Assembly (NCBI GenBank): GCA_002436065.1
Contig: DIXP01000008.1
Coordinates: forward strand, 181,452 to 245,451
Source of the DNA: Chloroflexi bacterium UBA6077
GTDB lineage: Bacteria > Chloroflexota > UBA6077
Length of the DNA stretch: 64,000 nt
Direction: 5' to 3'
Part shown: in pieces, positions 24,660 to 33,759 of the stretch
Numbering within the stretch: the stretch's first letter is position 1
Layout of the letters: every line of letters begins with the position of its first letter
Notes under the pieces: model-generated
Told to the model about the DNA's origin: nothing
Seen by the model: the letters and a program-made list of their open reading frames with translations, nothing else
Database searches by the model: none
Made by a program: the position numbers and the translations under genes

Positions 24660-25882
24660 GGGTTGGCCTCCACGAAAATAAGTCCTGTGGCGCCGCTTGT
24701 GGTCAACAAAAGCGCCTCTCCCTTCACCAGGACAGCACTGCCCATAGTCACAGTCACATCTGCTCCATTGATGTTTGGGATATCGGCTGCGATGGTGCTG
24801 GGGTTGCTGGAGCCACTCCCATATATTGGACTCCAAGTGTTGGCAGCACTGATGGTTATGGTGGGGATTACTGCTTTGGGTGTGAACCGTATTGGTACGA
24901 AAGCTACAGTGGTGCTGTTGCAATATCCCACCCCAATTCGCTCACTGCCTATCCTTCCTAAATATTCGGCGTACCGCAGACACCTAGCCCACTCATCGGC
25001 AGGGTGCAGGGGTTGGTAGTCAGCAGCGACGGAGCCGACTACGAGCATGGCATGATCCACATAGGTGGTGCTGGTAGCGCCGATGTGGATTTTGATCTCC
25101 ATATAGGTAGCATCGGTTGGGATCGTCAAGCTTGCTGTGGTTAGCGTGGCCCAGGCGGAATTACCAGCGTGGTAGGTAGACACCACACCACCACCGCCCG
25201 TACCATCAACCCCCAAATAGGCCTTCGCAGCATTGGCAGCATTACAGTTAGCACGCATACTGAGGCTAACCACCTGGCCGCGTAATTCGGGGAACTCGGC
25301 CATCTTGATGTGTTGTGTTAGGCTCACGTCAGCATCATCGCGAACCGCCACGAGACCGACCCCTGAGGACTGCCCCAATCCGGTGTTTACGGTATTCTTT
25401 GTCACACTTAGCGTACTGCTTCCAGGCACCTCTAGAAACCAGCGGTCGGGGCCGTAAGCCCCGTAGGCCGTGAACGGCCCCGCTCCCCGCTGCCATATCT
25501 CGAACCCGCCGTTGGTGAGCAGGTTGGCCCTGGCAACATCAGCGGCAAGGGCGGCATTGGGGATGCCGTCAGAGCCCACCACCGCCCCGTTTGGCAGCGT
25601 CAGCTTCGTGCGAACGGCAAGCTCCTCGGCCTGGATCATGTCAGCCCCGTCCAGCCATTGGACCTCAGACCCGTTGATGATCTTCACGCAGTAGCGGGTG
25701 GAGTGCAGCAGCCCCGTTGCGGCGAGGAACTGCCATACCCCGTCGGCGTCTGTCGTCGTGGAAGCCACCGCCGCGCCGGTCGGCAATCCGTTCGCGTCTG
25801 TGGCGTAGACCTCCACGGTCAGCGCGTTGAGTCCACCCCCCGCGTTGTCTAGATGCCTCGATCTAAGCTGTATCGCTGTCAT
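24656..25882 (-). CDS. Probable tail fibre / receptor-binding protein
   Basis: The 408-residue protein starts with a fibronectin-like or carboxypeptidase-regulatory segment (LTVEVYATDANGLPTGAAVASTTTDADGVWQF). It then has RANLLTNGGFEIWQRGAGPFTAYGAYGPDRWFLE, the start of a carbohydrate-binding jelly-roll module often found in phage fibres. The Ser/Thr/Gly-rich tail end is beta-rich. Its place next to lysis genes fits a host-recognition role, which is an inference. It is coupled to both neighbours by ATGA overlaps. Confidence 0.7.
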   Translation of the reverse strand: MTAIQLRSRHLDNAGGGLNALTVEVYATDANGLPTGAAVASTTTDADGVWQFLAATGLLHSTRYCVKIINGSEVQWLDGADMIQAEELAVRTKLTLPNGAVVGSDGIPNAALAADVARANLLTNGGFEIWQRGAGPFTAYGAYGPDRWFLEVPGSSTLSVTKNTVNTGLGQSSGVGLVAVRDDADVSLTQHIKMAEFPELRGQVVSLSMRANCNAANAAKAYLGVDGTGGGGVVSTYHAGNSAWATLTTASLTIPTDATYMEIKIHIGATSTTYVDHAMLVVGSVAADYQPLHPADEWARCLRYAEYLGRIGSERIGVGYCNSTTVAFVPIRFTPKAVIPTITISAANTWSPIYGSGSSNPSTIAADIPNINGADVTVTMGSAVLVKGEALLLTTSGATGLIFVEANP

Positions 25883-26265
25883 GCCTTCACCCTCGAATGG
25901 TCCACCCCCGCGAGGGCTTCCCTAACGTAGTAGATGGGGTTGCGGCTGATATCGTCGCCGTCGATGAAGATCAGCTCTATACCCAACTCCTGGCAGCGTG
26001 CTCGCCGGAGGACCGCATCCGCTATCTGCTCGGCTTCCCCGTAGTGCCAGTGCTCCCCCTGTATGTCGATGCCGATCCTGGACCCGTCGAGCATCAGGAA
26101 GTCGAGCACGATCCCTCCTAGCTCCGTACGGCCGCCGAAGCGCGAGGACTGGTAGGAGAAGTCCACTCCTTCCTTCATCTTCAGCACCACGGTCAGTACC
26201 CAGTAGCACATCCACTCCAGATCGCTCCCCGGCCACTGCGCGGGGATCGGCGGCACGGCACTCAT
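25879..26265 (-). CDS. Small putative PD-(D/E)XK endonuclease (DUF559/Vsr-like)
   Basis: The 128-residue protein has IVLDFLMLDGSRIGIDIQGEHWHYGEAEQIADAVLRRARCQELGIELIFIDGDDI. The Asp in LDF and the IDIQGEHWH strand match the D...ExK-like core of Vsr/DUF559-type nucleases, with Q and E in place of the usual ExK. The later R-rich helix and LIFIDGDDI strand also fit. A nuclease in the tail block is unusual. The start and stop overlap neighbours by ATGA, so it is part of the late operon and not a free-standing insertion. Confidence 0.6.
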   Translation of the reverse strand: MSAVPPIPAQWPGSDLEWMCYWVLTVVLKMKEGVDFSYQSSRFGGRTELGGIVLDFLMLDGSRIGIDIQGEHWHYGEAEQIADAVLRRARCQELGIELIFIDGDDISRNPIYYVREALAGVDHSRVKA

Positions 26266-28064
26266 AGCACCTCCGAAAGCATCAGCCGGTACATTGCGCT
26301 GCGGTTCTTCCCCGTCGCCTCTATCCCGCTGATCTTGCACTCCACCCAATAACTCGTGCCCGAGTTGTCCGTGATCAACTCCACCAGCGTCTTTTGCGTG
26401 GAGTAGCCATTCAGCAGGGCGATCATCTCCCTCGGCGTCAGCTCGCCGTAGTTCTTCGAGCAGTCCACCCGCACGTCCCAACTCCGCAGGGGAGACAGCG
26501 ACCGGCGATAGCGGAACTTGAGAGCCGTGACCCATGGACTCTTCGTGATGTCACTCCCCCGCGCGAGGTCGAACTTGAAGCGGATCCTCTCGAACTCCAG
26601 TCCCCCGCTCGAGAATTCATAGCTCCCATTCGCCGTATACTGGGCTATCTGTGTCCAAGCTTCGCTACCATCAACCCCATAGGAGACTGTCACCGTCTCT
26701 GTCACTGAGGCTGCCTCCAGCCGGATGATGCACTCCAGCGCAGCCTTGTCCTCGGCGGTCATCTTGCCGTCCATCCAGGGGGTGATCACCTGCCCACTCG
26801 CGGCATACTCGCTGTCAGCGTGCAGCTTGGGGTTGTAAACACCAAGGGGCTGTCGAATGTACCAAACATGACCATCGGCCACGAACCACAGTCGATAGTC
26901 ACTGTGGGCGTCGGATACGAGCATGCAGCGGATGGCCTTGTCCTGTTCCCCACTCATCCAGATGGGGTGCCAGCCCGTCCCGTTCCAGGCCAACACGAAG
27001 CTGAACCCCACCGCCTCGTTCATGATCTTCGGAGCGTTGAAGTGCCAGCGAGTGCTGCGCCCAGCCAGGACAGGGGTGGATGCCAACGTGTTGTCCAGCG
27101 CGGCGTACAGGGCATAGTGGCCACTGGCCAGGTCCACCAGCACCCCTCGCATGCTGGCCGGCACACCATCGTCTCTATCGAGTCCCACCGCACGTATCTG
27201 CCCAGGGGTCCAGGCGTATGCAGATAATCCCGCGCCATACATCACGTAGTCGCCGCGCCACACACCGGCTGCCTTGCCACCATGGGGGTGCTTTGGGAGG
27301 ATTAGACCGGTTGTGTGTGCCTTCGGGGTGGTGAAGTCAATCCAGTCCAGCCCCTTCTTGTGCACCACATAAAGGCAGGACTCTCCCGCGAGGTTGAGGT
27401 AGACGAATAGCCCCGTGTAGTAGCCAGCAGGGTAGTCCAGGTCGAGCAGACTGGTCCAGGTCGTGCCGTCCGTGGAGTAGCTAATGTTCCCTGCGCTGGA
27501 GAGCTTGAACAGCTTCCCGTCCCACACACAAAGGTGCTCGGCGGCCTCGGCCACGTCGGCCCACGCCTCCCCATCGGCGGAGTAGGAGTAACCATCATTC
27601 CCACAGGCGATGTACAGCTTTCCGTCGTACTCTGCCCAGCCTTTCGCCGCCCCCAGCAGAGTGTGCTTCTCGGTCCACGTGTCGAGAACGTCGGACGACC
27701 GTTTGTAGACCTTGCTATCGGCCCCGTAGATCGCCTCCTCGAACTCGGCGAGAACTGTGTAGTCACTGCCCCCGGCATCGTGCGCATAGGGTGGGAGCCC
27801 GAACGCCTTGCTCCGCATCGTCTCGGCCAGCGAGAACCACGATCGGTCCATCTGCGTGTCCTCGTCCATGTCGAGGACGCCGATCCCGCCGGTGAGATCC
27901 TTGATGACCCAAGCAGATGCACGGGTCTCGGAGGTCTCACTCACGTCGCCGGTGATGACCCGCCCAGGGAAGCGGTCCATATCGGTCCTGCGCGGCGGCT
28001 CCGTGGTGCGGAACGCGTATCCCCCCAGCCGTATCTCGTTTTCGGAGACTACCGAATGACCCAT
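26262..28064 (-). CDS. Large phage tail protein with beta-propeller-like repeats
   Basis: The 600-residue protein contains repeated kelch/BNR-like strands: WAEYDGKLYIACGNDGYSYSADGEAWADVAEAAEHLCVWDGKLFKLSSAGNISYSTDGTTWTSL, then GLFVYLNLAGESCLYVVHKKGLDWI. About six such units span residues 130-430 and would form a propeller. The C-terminus is beta-sandwich-like. It is likely a tail or adsorption component. No catalytic residues of a depolymerase are evident. Confidence 0.65.
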   Translation of the reverse strand: MGHSVVSENEIRLGGYAFRTTEPPRRTDMDRFPGRVITGDVSETSETRASAWVIKDLTGGIGVLDMDEDTQMDRSWFSLAETMRSKAFGLPPYAHDAGGSDYTVLAEFEEAIYGADSKVYKRSSDVLDTWTEKHTLLGAAKGWAEYDGKLYIACGNDGYSYSADGEAWADVAEAAEHLCVWDGKLFKLSSAGNISYSTDGTTWTSLLDLDYPAGYYTGLFVYLNLAGESCLYVVHKKGLDWIDFTTPKAHTTGLILPKHPHGGKAAGVWRGDYVMYGAGLSAYAWTPGQIRAVGLDRDDGVPASMRGVLVDLASGHYALYAALDNTLASTPVLAGRSTRWHFNAPKIMNEAVGFSFVLAWNGTGWHPIWMSGEQDKAIRCMLVSDAHSDYRLWFVADGHVWYIRQPLGVYNPKLHADSEYAASGQVITPWMDGKMTAEDKAALECIIRLEAASVTETVTVSYGVDGSEAWTQIAQYTANGSYEFSSGGLEFERIRFKFDLARGSDITKSPWVTALKFRYRRSLSPLRSWDVRVDCSKNYGELTPREMIALLNGYSTQKTLVELITDNSGTSYWVECKISGIEATGKNRSAMYRLMLSEVL

Positions 28065-28804
28065 CGGGTATTCGCCCTCAGCTGCGTGATAGCCTTAGCT
28101 CGCTGGCGCTCCTTCTCCATGTACCAGTGCTCGGCCAGCTTTGTGTTACCCATCTGGACGGCCAACTTCCAGGTCGCATAGGCTTCGATGAACGGAGGCC
28201 ACAGCGCCGTGACGTCGGTTCGGGCCGCTAGCTCGGATGGGTGGGTGTAGCCGGAGACGCGGACAGTCTTCGCGTAGTGCTCATCCACGACTCGATAAGA
28301 GATGTACAGCTTGCCGTCCTGGATGCGCCAGAGCCCAGGCTGGAGCCGGTCATAGATATTGTCTCCGGCATCCAGCAGCTCCACGCGGTAGATGGCCGCG
28401 AGCGTGGTCGCATACTCATAGGTGGACGCTGCCAGGACGGTCGTCTCGTCGGCATCTATCAGCGCCTCCCCCTGCATGTCGCGGATGGCCTGGTTCACCA
28501 GCCGCACCGCATCTGCGTACAGGTGGCGGCGGCGCATCTCGTAGGGGTCAGCACCCGCGATGGTCGATGACAACGCCGGCGAGAAGGTCAGTGTCTTCGT
28601 GGCTGCGTCGAAGTCGGTGACGTAGACGATAGAGCCCGCCGAGCGGATGCAGAGCTCCGCACCGTTGTACTCATCGTCTCCGGCCACAACAAGACTGTTG
28701 TCCGCCAGCGTGGTGGCGGAACCCGATGCAGCAACCCCCTCGTAGAGGTCGGCCACGTTGGCACCAACTGCCGTCACTAGTTGCGCGAGAGTCTTACTCA
28801 TCAT
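28049..28804 (-). CDS. Phage head-tail adaptor / connector-like protein
   Basis: The 251-residue protein has a beta-rich N-terminal part (residues 1-85) followed by a helical part with RRRHLYADAVRLVNQAIRDMQGEALIDADE and a C-terminal PPFIEAYATWKLAVQMGNTKLAEHWYMEKERQRAKAIT. This layout is seen in phage proteins between capsid and tail genes, often called adaptor or stopper proteins, but the assignment is an inference. The start (28804 or 28801) overlaps the stop of the preceding 68-residue gene. Confidence 0.5.
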   Translation of the reverse strand: MMSKTLAQLVTAVGANVADLYEGVAASGSATTLADNSLVVAGDDEYNGAELCIRSAGSIVYVTDFDAATKTLTFSPALSSTIAGADPYEMRRRHLYADAVRLVNQAIRDMQGEALIDADETTVLAASTYEYATTLAAIYRVELLDAGDNIYDRLQPGLWRIQDGKLYISYRVVDEHYAKTVRVSGYTHPSELAARTDVTALWPPFIEAYATWKLAVQMGNTKLAEHWYMEKERQRAKAITQLRANTRWVIR

Positions 28805-29000
28805 CAAACACCGTCACGGAGATGCCCTGAGCCACCAACTCATCAACCACCGTCTCATCCTCGGTCTCGATTAACAGATCCCCGTTCATGGCCCCATCAG
28901 CGTCGTAGAGGCGACTGACACCCGTGAGGCGATCTTTACCGGTTCCATCGGGCATGGTTGGCAGGCTGGGCTCTATCGGCCAGGAGATGACGTACTTCAT
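28794..29000 (-). CDS. Small acidic phage protein
   Basis: The 68-residue protein ends in a strongly acidic region (LLIETEDETVVDELVAQGISVTVFDDE). It is unrecognised. Its ATG overlaps the stop of the upstream tail gene (ATGA) and its stop overlaps the next start, so it is coupled to both. Confidence 0.6.
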   Translation of the reverse strand: MKYVISWPIEPSLPTMPDGTGKDRLTGVSRLYDADGAMNGDLLIETEDETVVDELVAQGISVTVFDDE

Positions 29001-29986
29001 GTGTTCACCTCCAGGGTCACGGTATCTCCAACTGCCGATTTGTACCGCGCTGCGAGGGTGCCGTAACTGGACAGGTTCACAGTCTGGGCGGTTCCAACCT
29101 GTGTCCCCGCGTAGTAGGCTGCTATCTGGGCGTTCGTTAACCCGCCACTACCTGGCACAACTACTATCCTCACTTGGCCTGCCGCTGAATAGGTGACGGC
29201 TCCGTTTAACAGTGTGATGGTGGTGGGGTCTTCAAACTTCTCCAGGTGCAGTTTGTTATCCACAAGGTTGACGTAGGCTCGGAGATATCGCGTTGCATCA
29301 GCCAACTTGCAGGCATCCACGCCACCCTTCTCACCTGCGCTAACCGTTGCCTGTGCGTCATAGATGCCATACTTGCTGAGGGCGTCTCCGTCGGCAATTA
29401 TGACAGGAGGCTTGACGGAGCCACGGTAGACGCGACAGTAGGAGGAAGAGAATGCTGCGCTATGGTTGCGATATCGCAGGAAGAAGTTTCCTGCCCCTCC
29501 AACGTTCCCAACCCAGTACAGGTCCCAGATCCTGCCGCCATCGGTGGATATGTAGAGGAGTACACCCGCAGTTCCCTTGAGAACTACGCGGCCAAGCAGC
29601 CGTTGACCTGCGCTATAAGCCAGGGCATTCTTAACCTCAGTGTTTCCAACGTATACCTGGAGAGTTCCCCCGCCACCAGTGGGTACGTAGAACCCGTATC
29701 GAGTCGTGAGGTCTAGCGCGAAGTCCACAACGAATTGGTTTACATTAACTGGTGTTATATCCCACTCTGCCGTCAGTCCTGCGACTCGTGGCCAGGTGCG
29801 CACAGTTTGGATTTGCGGGTTGCCCCATTCAGGCACCGCCTTCCCGCCCGCGCACACGAGGGCACCGTTCGCGACGCTGAGCTTGCTCTCGGTGTCGGTA
29901 ACTCCCCATACCGCTTCGTTCAGCGCCATGCCGTTGAACTGCTCAAGGAGCAGGTATTTCTTTCTGGGGATCCCCAAGAGGCGCAT
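28997..29986 (-). CDS. Phage structural protein with LamG/concanavalin-like fold
   Basis: The 329-residue protein is beta-rich with FNGMALNEAVWGVTDTESKLSVANGALVCAGG near the start and repeated strand patterns such as YGFYVPTGGGGTLQVYVGN and GVLLYISTDGGRIWDLYWVG. This resembles laminin-G/concanavalin-type sugar-binding modules found in tail spikes and fibres. It lies between the head and tail blocks. The role is inferred from position. Confidence 0.6.
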   Translation of the reverse strand: MRLLGIPRKKYLLLEQFNGMALNEAVWGVTDTESKLSVANGALVCAGGKAVPEWGNPQIQTVRTWPRVAGLTAEWDITPVNVNQFVVDFALDLTTRYGFYVPTGGGGTLQVYVGNTEVKNALAYSAGQRLLGRVVLKGTAGVLLYISTDGGRIWDLYWVGNVGGAGNFFLRYRNHSAAFSSSYCRVYRGSVKPPVIIADGDALSKYGIYDAQATVSAGEKGGVDACKLADATRYLRAYVNLVDNKLHLEKFEDPTTITLLNGAVTYSAAGQVRIVVVPGSGGLTNAQIAAYYAGTQVGTAQTVNLSSYGTLAARYKSAVGDTVTLEVNT

Positions 29987-29990
29987 GGTC

Positions 29991-30416
29991 CTACCCCTTC
30001 AACACCAGCGTAATGACCCTAGCTGCCGCCTGATTCACGGCAGATGCCGCCGTGCCACTCCTGATCTTCAGGAACCGCCAGGAGGCCAGGGCACCAGCAG
30101 CCACGTCCACCCCTATCGCCCTGTCATCGGCCGCCTGCACCGTTACCTCGTTGCCCTGGTCGTCGTAGACGTTGTAGAACGTCCCGCCGCTGATAGGGGC
30201 AGACTGGAACGTCAGCACCGCCGCCGTCCAGTCGGCGGGCATGTGGAGCCCTGCCAGGGCGTACCCCTCCAGGTCTACCTCGGTGGACAGGCTGCCATTC
30301 AGCGCGATGGTGACGGTCTTGGTGGTGTAGCCACGCACGCTCTCAGCATGTCCCTCTGTATCGCCCTTCTGGTCGAGCCAGCCCTGCACGGCATTCCAAA
30401 CACTATTCAGCGCCAC
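29991..30416 (-). CDS. Phage structural protein of unknown type
   Basis: The 141-residue protein is beta-rich (VTIALNGSLSTEVDLEGYALAGLHMPADWTAAVLTFQSA) and resembles small phage minor head or tail proteins with a discoidin-like strand pattern. The function is unknown. The GTG start at 30416 overlaps the glycosyltransferase stop by 14 bp. Confidence 0.6.
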   Translation of the reverse strand: MALNSVWNAVQGWLDQKGDTEGHAESVRGYTTKTVTIALNGSLSTEVDLEGYALAGLHMPADWTAAVLTFQSAPISGGTFYNVYDDQGNEVTVQAADDRAIGVDVAAGALASWRFLKIRSGTAASAVNQAAARVITLVLKG

Positions 30417-31101
30417 TTTCGTCCTCCTTCATCCGCTGCACGGTGCAGAACTGCGTCAATCCCAACTCAGCAGTAGTCATGTGGCCGCACTGGACGCCCA
30501 GGTCAACATAGATGTCGTATCCGAGCCGTCGCGCCTGGCGGCAGAAGTACAGATCCTCGCTCCCGCCAATTGAGGAATACTGAAACCAGGGCTTCAACAT
30601 CGCCTTGAAGACGCTGGCCTTGATAAGCAGGCACCCCGTCCCGATTCCGCCGACCTTGCGCAGGTGATCCCGTTGGAAGGGTGCCACCACCTTCGCCGCC
30701 TTACCTGTCAGCGATACGCTGTAGCGGCGCATGAAGTCGATCACTTCCTGACTGATCGGCCGGTACTGCTCAGCTCCATCGTCGATCACGTCGTAGGCAA
30801 TGGGGTCGAACGGCGCGACACGCTGAAAGTAGAGCCCGCCGACGATATCAACATCGTGATTGAGAAGCCGTATCAGGGTATCGGGGTGGAATGTCTGATC
30901 GGAGTCGGCGAAGAACACCCACTTCGCGCCCTTCTCGATAGCCGATTCAACAATCTGATTACGCGCAACTGAGGTGAGGACGTTGGACATAGCGTAGAAC
31001 TCAACGTCCCTTGGTGCCTGCATTCGCACCATGGAGGTCATGAAAGGGGTTTGGACCCAACCAACCGTTGGGACGCCAATCACGCCGCGTACTGGACTCA
31101 T
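30403..31101 (-). CDS. GT-A-fold glycosyltransferase family 2-like protein
   Basis: The 232-residue protein has IGVPTVGWVQTPFMTSMVRM, SVARNQIVESAIEKGAKWVFFADSDQTF (a DxD motif, ADSD, about residue 67) and VGGIGTGCLLIKASVF with a later GGSEDLYFCRQARRLGYDIYVDLGVQCGHM. This matches phage and bacterial GT2-type enzymes that transfer a sugar from a nucleotide sugar. It sits in the capsid block directly after the putative decoration protein. A role in sugar decoration of the virion or its host surface is an inference. Confidence 0.75.
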   Translation of the reverse strand: MSPVRGVIGVPTVGWVQTPFMTSMVRMQAPRDVEFYAMSNVLTSVARNQIVESAIEKGAKWVFFADSDQTFHPDTLIRLLNHDVDIVGGLYFQRVAPFDPIAYDVIDDGAEQYRPISQEVIDFMRRYSVSLTGKAAKVVAPFQRDHLRKVGGIGTGCLLIKASVFKAMLKPWFQYSSIGGSEDLYFCRQARRLGYDIYVDLGVQCGHMTTAELGLTQFCTVQRMKEDESGAE

Positions 31102-31157
31102 TTCTCTCTCCCCATCCAGCAGTAAGGAGGGGAAGGGTTTCCCCTCCCCCTCTCGGA

Positions 31158-31745
31158 CTAGTCGCCCAGGACGTAGAACAGGAACCCGACGAGCTTGCCC
31201 GCCGTAAGTGCGGCCACAGCAACCGTCGCCGTGACCTCTCGGTCGTCCGTCAGCGCGATGCCGGTCGTTTCCGGCGTGTTGAACTTCGGGACGATGGCCT
31301 GAAGCCCCGCAGCCCAGGGAGTGCCGGTTTCGATGGCGACCGCACTCACGATGTCGTTGGCACCCTGTACATGTATGGCGATGGTCGCCTTGTCCGTCCC
31401 GCCCGCCGTGCTCTGAAAAGTCGTGATGACTTGGATGAAACCGCCCAGAACGATGGCCTTGTCCGGCAGTGTCACCCCCAAGCCGTGAGCCGCGACGGTA
31501 CGCATGGATGCATCGCCCGAGGGATCGAACTCAAACCGAGCAACGCCAAGCCTGGACAGTCCGTTGATCGCCATCTGGTCGGGGTCAGCGGCCTTGTTAA
31601 TCTCAGCCGCCGTTGCCGAAACAAGCACACCGCCTATCGCCACGGCGTCTACGGCGGCCTGCCCGAATGGCAGGCCGCCTCCCACCCCGTTGGGGAGCAT
31701 CTGAGGCATGTAATCCTCAGCGTGGGGATCAGCTACACCACTCAT
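31158..31745 (-). CDS. Putative capsid decoration protein
   Basis: The 195-residue protein has a Gly-rich N-terminus and a beta-rich C-terminal part (GFIQVITTFQSTAGGTDKATIAIHVQGANDIVSAVAI, then VTATVAVAALTAGKLVGFLFYVLGD). It lies 13 bp after the major capsid protein, where phages commonly encode head decoration or stabilising proteins. That role is an inference. ATG 31745 is preceded by GGGGAGG. Confidence 0.6.
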   Translation of the reverse strand: MSGVADPHAEDYMPQMLPNGVGGGLPFGQAAVDAVAIGGVLVSATAAEINKAADPDQMAINGLSRLGVARFEFDPSGDASMRTVAAHGLGVTLPDKAIVLGGFIQVITTFQSTAGGTDKATIAIHVQGANDIVSAVAIETGTPWAAGLQAIVPKFNTPETTGIALTDDREVTATVAVAALTAGKLVGFLFYVLGD

Positions 31746-31758
31746 AGATAGCCTCCCC

Positions 31759-32907
31759 TTAGCTCGTTGTGGAGAAGCCGTAAATCTTGCGATGGCATAC
31801 GGCATTCTTCACGACGAGCGTGTACTCGCCCAGGATGTGCCCCTTCTCGGCATCCTTGGTCTTTGCCAGCTTCTCATGCTTGAACGTCCTGTTCCCCAAT
31901 GGACCCACACCGATGTAGTCGGTGTTCAGGATGTACAGGGCATTGGATGGACACCAGCGATTCAGCACCAGGTCCACCGATCCGAACTCGGTGTCGATGG
32001 TATTGATGATCACCCCGCCGCGCTTCTCGTCACGGCTGGTCCGTACCGAGCCCTCGTAGAAGCTGCTGAACTTCCTCTTCGCCCAGGCGTTGCAGATGAC
32101 TACCTTCGGCATGTGGGCCGCGCCCACATCCTCGAAGATGTCCTGCATCTGGTCCTCGAACATCTTGCGAGTGAGTACCGCGGCACTGGCGTTGTATATG
32201 CCTGTGACGAAGGTGTCCAGCCCACCCATCAGCCTCGGCGTGGTAGCCGAACCGACGGCGCGCCCACCATGGAAGCAGGCCCGCTCCAGCATGATCGGGA
32301 GTTCCTTCATCACCTTCTCGCGCCGGTAGTTGTAGACGTTCTGAAGCCCGTACTTCTTCACCTGAAGCTCGGTCCCCGTCACCTGGACGGTATCCTCGAA
32401 GATCTGTGTGTAGTTGTACGGCACGGTTGGCGTGATCTGGATGCCGTCGGGGGGATCGTCACCTTCGAGTTGCGCGATGCCGACAAACTCAACCGTCGCC
32501 TCGGAGGAGTGGGTTGTTGGGGTGGTCCCACCGAGTCCCCGCGTGACAGTGACTGTGGTGCTGGAGACGCCGGAAACCCACATCAACTCGTCGTCTACCT
32601 TCAGGACGTGACCCTTCCGGTAGAGATCGCCGTCAACTGCGGTGAAGGTCGTGGTCGTGGTGGAGTTGGTCCAGCTCGTTGCGCCGGTCAGCGTCTCGCT
32701 GGTGGGCCGGAGCTGGTCCTCGATCCACTCAGCCTTGGTGTTGTATATGCCTTCCTCTCCCATCAGCGCGGCGGCACTGGACCACCCCACCAGCTTGAGG
32801 AAAGGCACATCTTCAGGGGAGCAGATGCTGATGACATCTGCGATGTTTCGCTTGTTGATGTCGGTATTCGTATAGGAACTACGAACACCACTGGTGATGG
32901 CTACCAT
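31759..32907 (-). CDS. SU10-type major capsid protein (HK97 fold)
   Basis: The 382-residue protein follows the SU10/DUF5309 pattern: KRNIADVISICSPEDVPFLKLVGWSSAAAL, a TTTFTAVDGDLYRKGHVLKVDDELMWVSG beta segment, YRREKVMKELPIMLERACFHGGRAVGS and the late RWCPSNALYILNTDYIGVGPL. These proteins form the icosahedral shell. It follows the scaffold gene with a 3-bp gap and has an AGAGGTGAT SD. Confidence 0.9.
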   Translation of the reverse strand: MVAITSGVRSSYTNTDINKRNIADVISICSPEDVPFLKLVGWSSAAALMGEEGIYNTKAEWIEDQLRPTSETLTGATSWTNSTTTTTFTAVDGDLYRKGHVLKVDDELMWVSGVSSTTVTVTRGLGGTTPTTHSSEATVEFVGIAQLEGDDPPDGIQITPTVPYNYTQIFEDTVQVTGTELQVKKYGLQNVYNYRREKVMKELPIMLERACFHGGRAVGSATTPRLMGGLDTFVTGIYNASAAVLTRKMFEDQMQDIFEDVGAAHMPKVVICNAWAKRKFSSFYEGSVRTSRDEKRGGVIINTIDTEFGSVDLVLNRWCPSNALYILNTDYIGVGPLGNRTFKHEKLAKTKDAEKGHILGEYTLVVKNAVCHRKIYGFSTTS

Positions 32908-32910
32908 CTA

Positions 32911-33591
32911 TCACCTCTTGCGGCTTTGTTGCCGCTCCTGTAGGGCGAACCACGCGGAGAAATCGCCTGTGTTCGCCAGTGCCTTCAGTTGCTGCTCCGT
33001 ACCACCGGAACCAGGACTAGAACTCGACTCGACCGCACCAGGGCTCTTCTTGACCAGCTGCGCCCTCGCGGCAGCAGCCCCCTTCGCGAATGCCTCCATG
33101 GCGAAGGGATTGTCGTGCTCCATCAGCACGTCGGGTCGGATGCCGTACTTCTGTGCGAGAAATAGCGCTGCCTGCTGCTTCGCCGCAGCCTGAGCTACAG
33201 GGTCAAGCTCGGCTAGCCGGGCTCTCGCGGCCGCCGCCTCTTTCTTCGCGGCTCGCGCTTCACGGGCTAGCTGGGCCTCCGTTACCGTCATGCCCTCTAG
33301 CTCAGTCTCAAAACGCGCTTCCTCTTCGGCTTCCTTGCCTTTCAGTAGTTCTTTCTGCTGCTCGGTCAGCCGCTGTACGGTGCCCTGGAGTCCCTTGAAG
33401 CGCAGCTCCATCTCCTGAGCTTGTCGCTTGTAGGGGTTATCGTCCGAGTCCCACTGTGCCGTTCCCCCACCGGGCTCGCCCGTCTCCTCGACGCCACCAG
33501 CGATAGCACCCTCTTCGGGCTCTAGTCCGGTTTCCGCGTCGTCCATGAGTACCGACGTCTCCTCGGGAGTGACCGCATCCTTGTCTGCCAT
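32911..33591 (-). CDS. Phage scaffolding protein
   Basis: The 226-residue protein is acidic at its N-terminus (residues 1-50) and then forms a long coiled coil (QEMELRFKGLQGTVQRLTEQQKELLKGKEAEEEARFETELEGM, then an Ala/Arg/Lys-rich helix to about residue 130). A short helical C-terminal region (FSAWFALQERQQSRKR) would contact the coat. This is the usual scaffold layout and it lies directly upstream of the capsid gene. The SD TAGGAGA precedes ATG 33591. Confidence 0.75.
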   Translation of the reverse strand: MADKDAVTPEETSVLMDDAETGLEPEEGAIAGGVEETGEPGGGTAQWDSDDNPYKRQAQEMELRFKGLQGTVQRLTEQQKELLKGKEAEEEARFETELEGMTVTEAQLAREARAAKKEAAAARARLAELDPVAQAAAKQQAALFLAQKYGIRPDVLMEHDNPFAMEAFAKGAAAARAQLVKKSPGAVESSSSPGSGGTEQQLKALANTGDFSAWFALQERQQSRKR

Positions 33592-33620
33592 TCCGGTCTC
33601 CTACCAGCGCCATAAAATGA

Positions 33621-33666
33621 GAACGCCCAACCGAGGGACACACGTGGTGTTCTCGATCGGGCGTTC
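33621..33666 (-). terminator. Hairpin ending the tRNA-like transcript
   Basis: On the minus strand GAACGCCC and GGGCGTTC flank an inner CGAG/CTCG stem. TCATTTTAT follows. It lies between the tRNA-like sequence and the scaffold gene. Confidence 0.55.
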
Positions 33667-33689
33667 AGGACGCTCTAGTGTCGAGTCAG

Positions 33690-33758
33690 TCGGGTTGGCG
33701 GAATTGAACCGCTCTCTCCGGCCCCATGGCCGGTGTCCTACCGCTAGACGATCCCCCG
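33690..33758 (-). tRNA. tRNA-like element, probably degenerate or atypical
   Basis: The minus strand has a good D arm (GTCT/GGAC with AGCGGTA loop), a 5-bp anticodon stem CCGGC/GCCGG and a T arm with TTCAATT. The anticodon loop has only six bases (CATGGG). The acceptor pairs only as CGGG/CCCG with mismatches at the base. No CCA is encoded. It could be a decayed phage tRNA of uncertain identity (Pro- or Met-like) or a tRNA mimic. A promoter and terminator flank it. Confidence 0.45.
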
Positions 33759-33759
33759 T

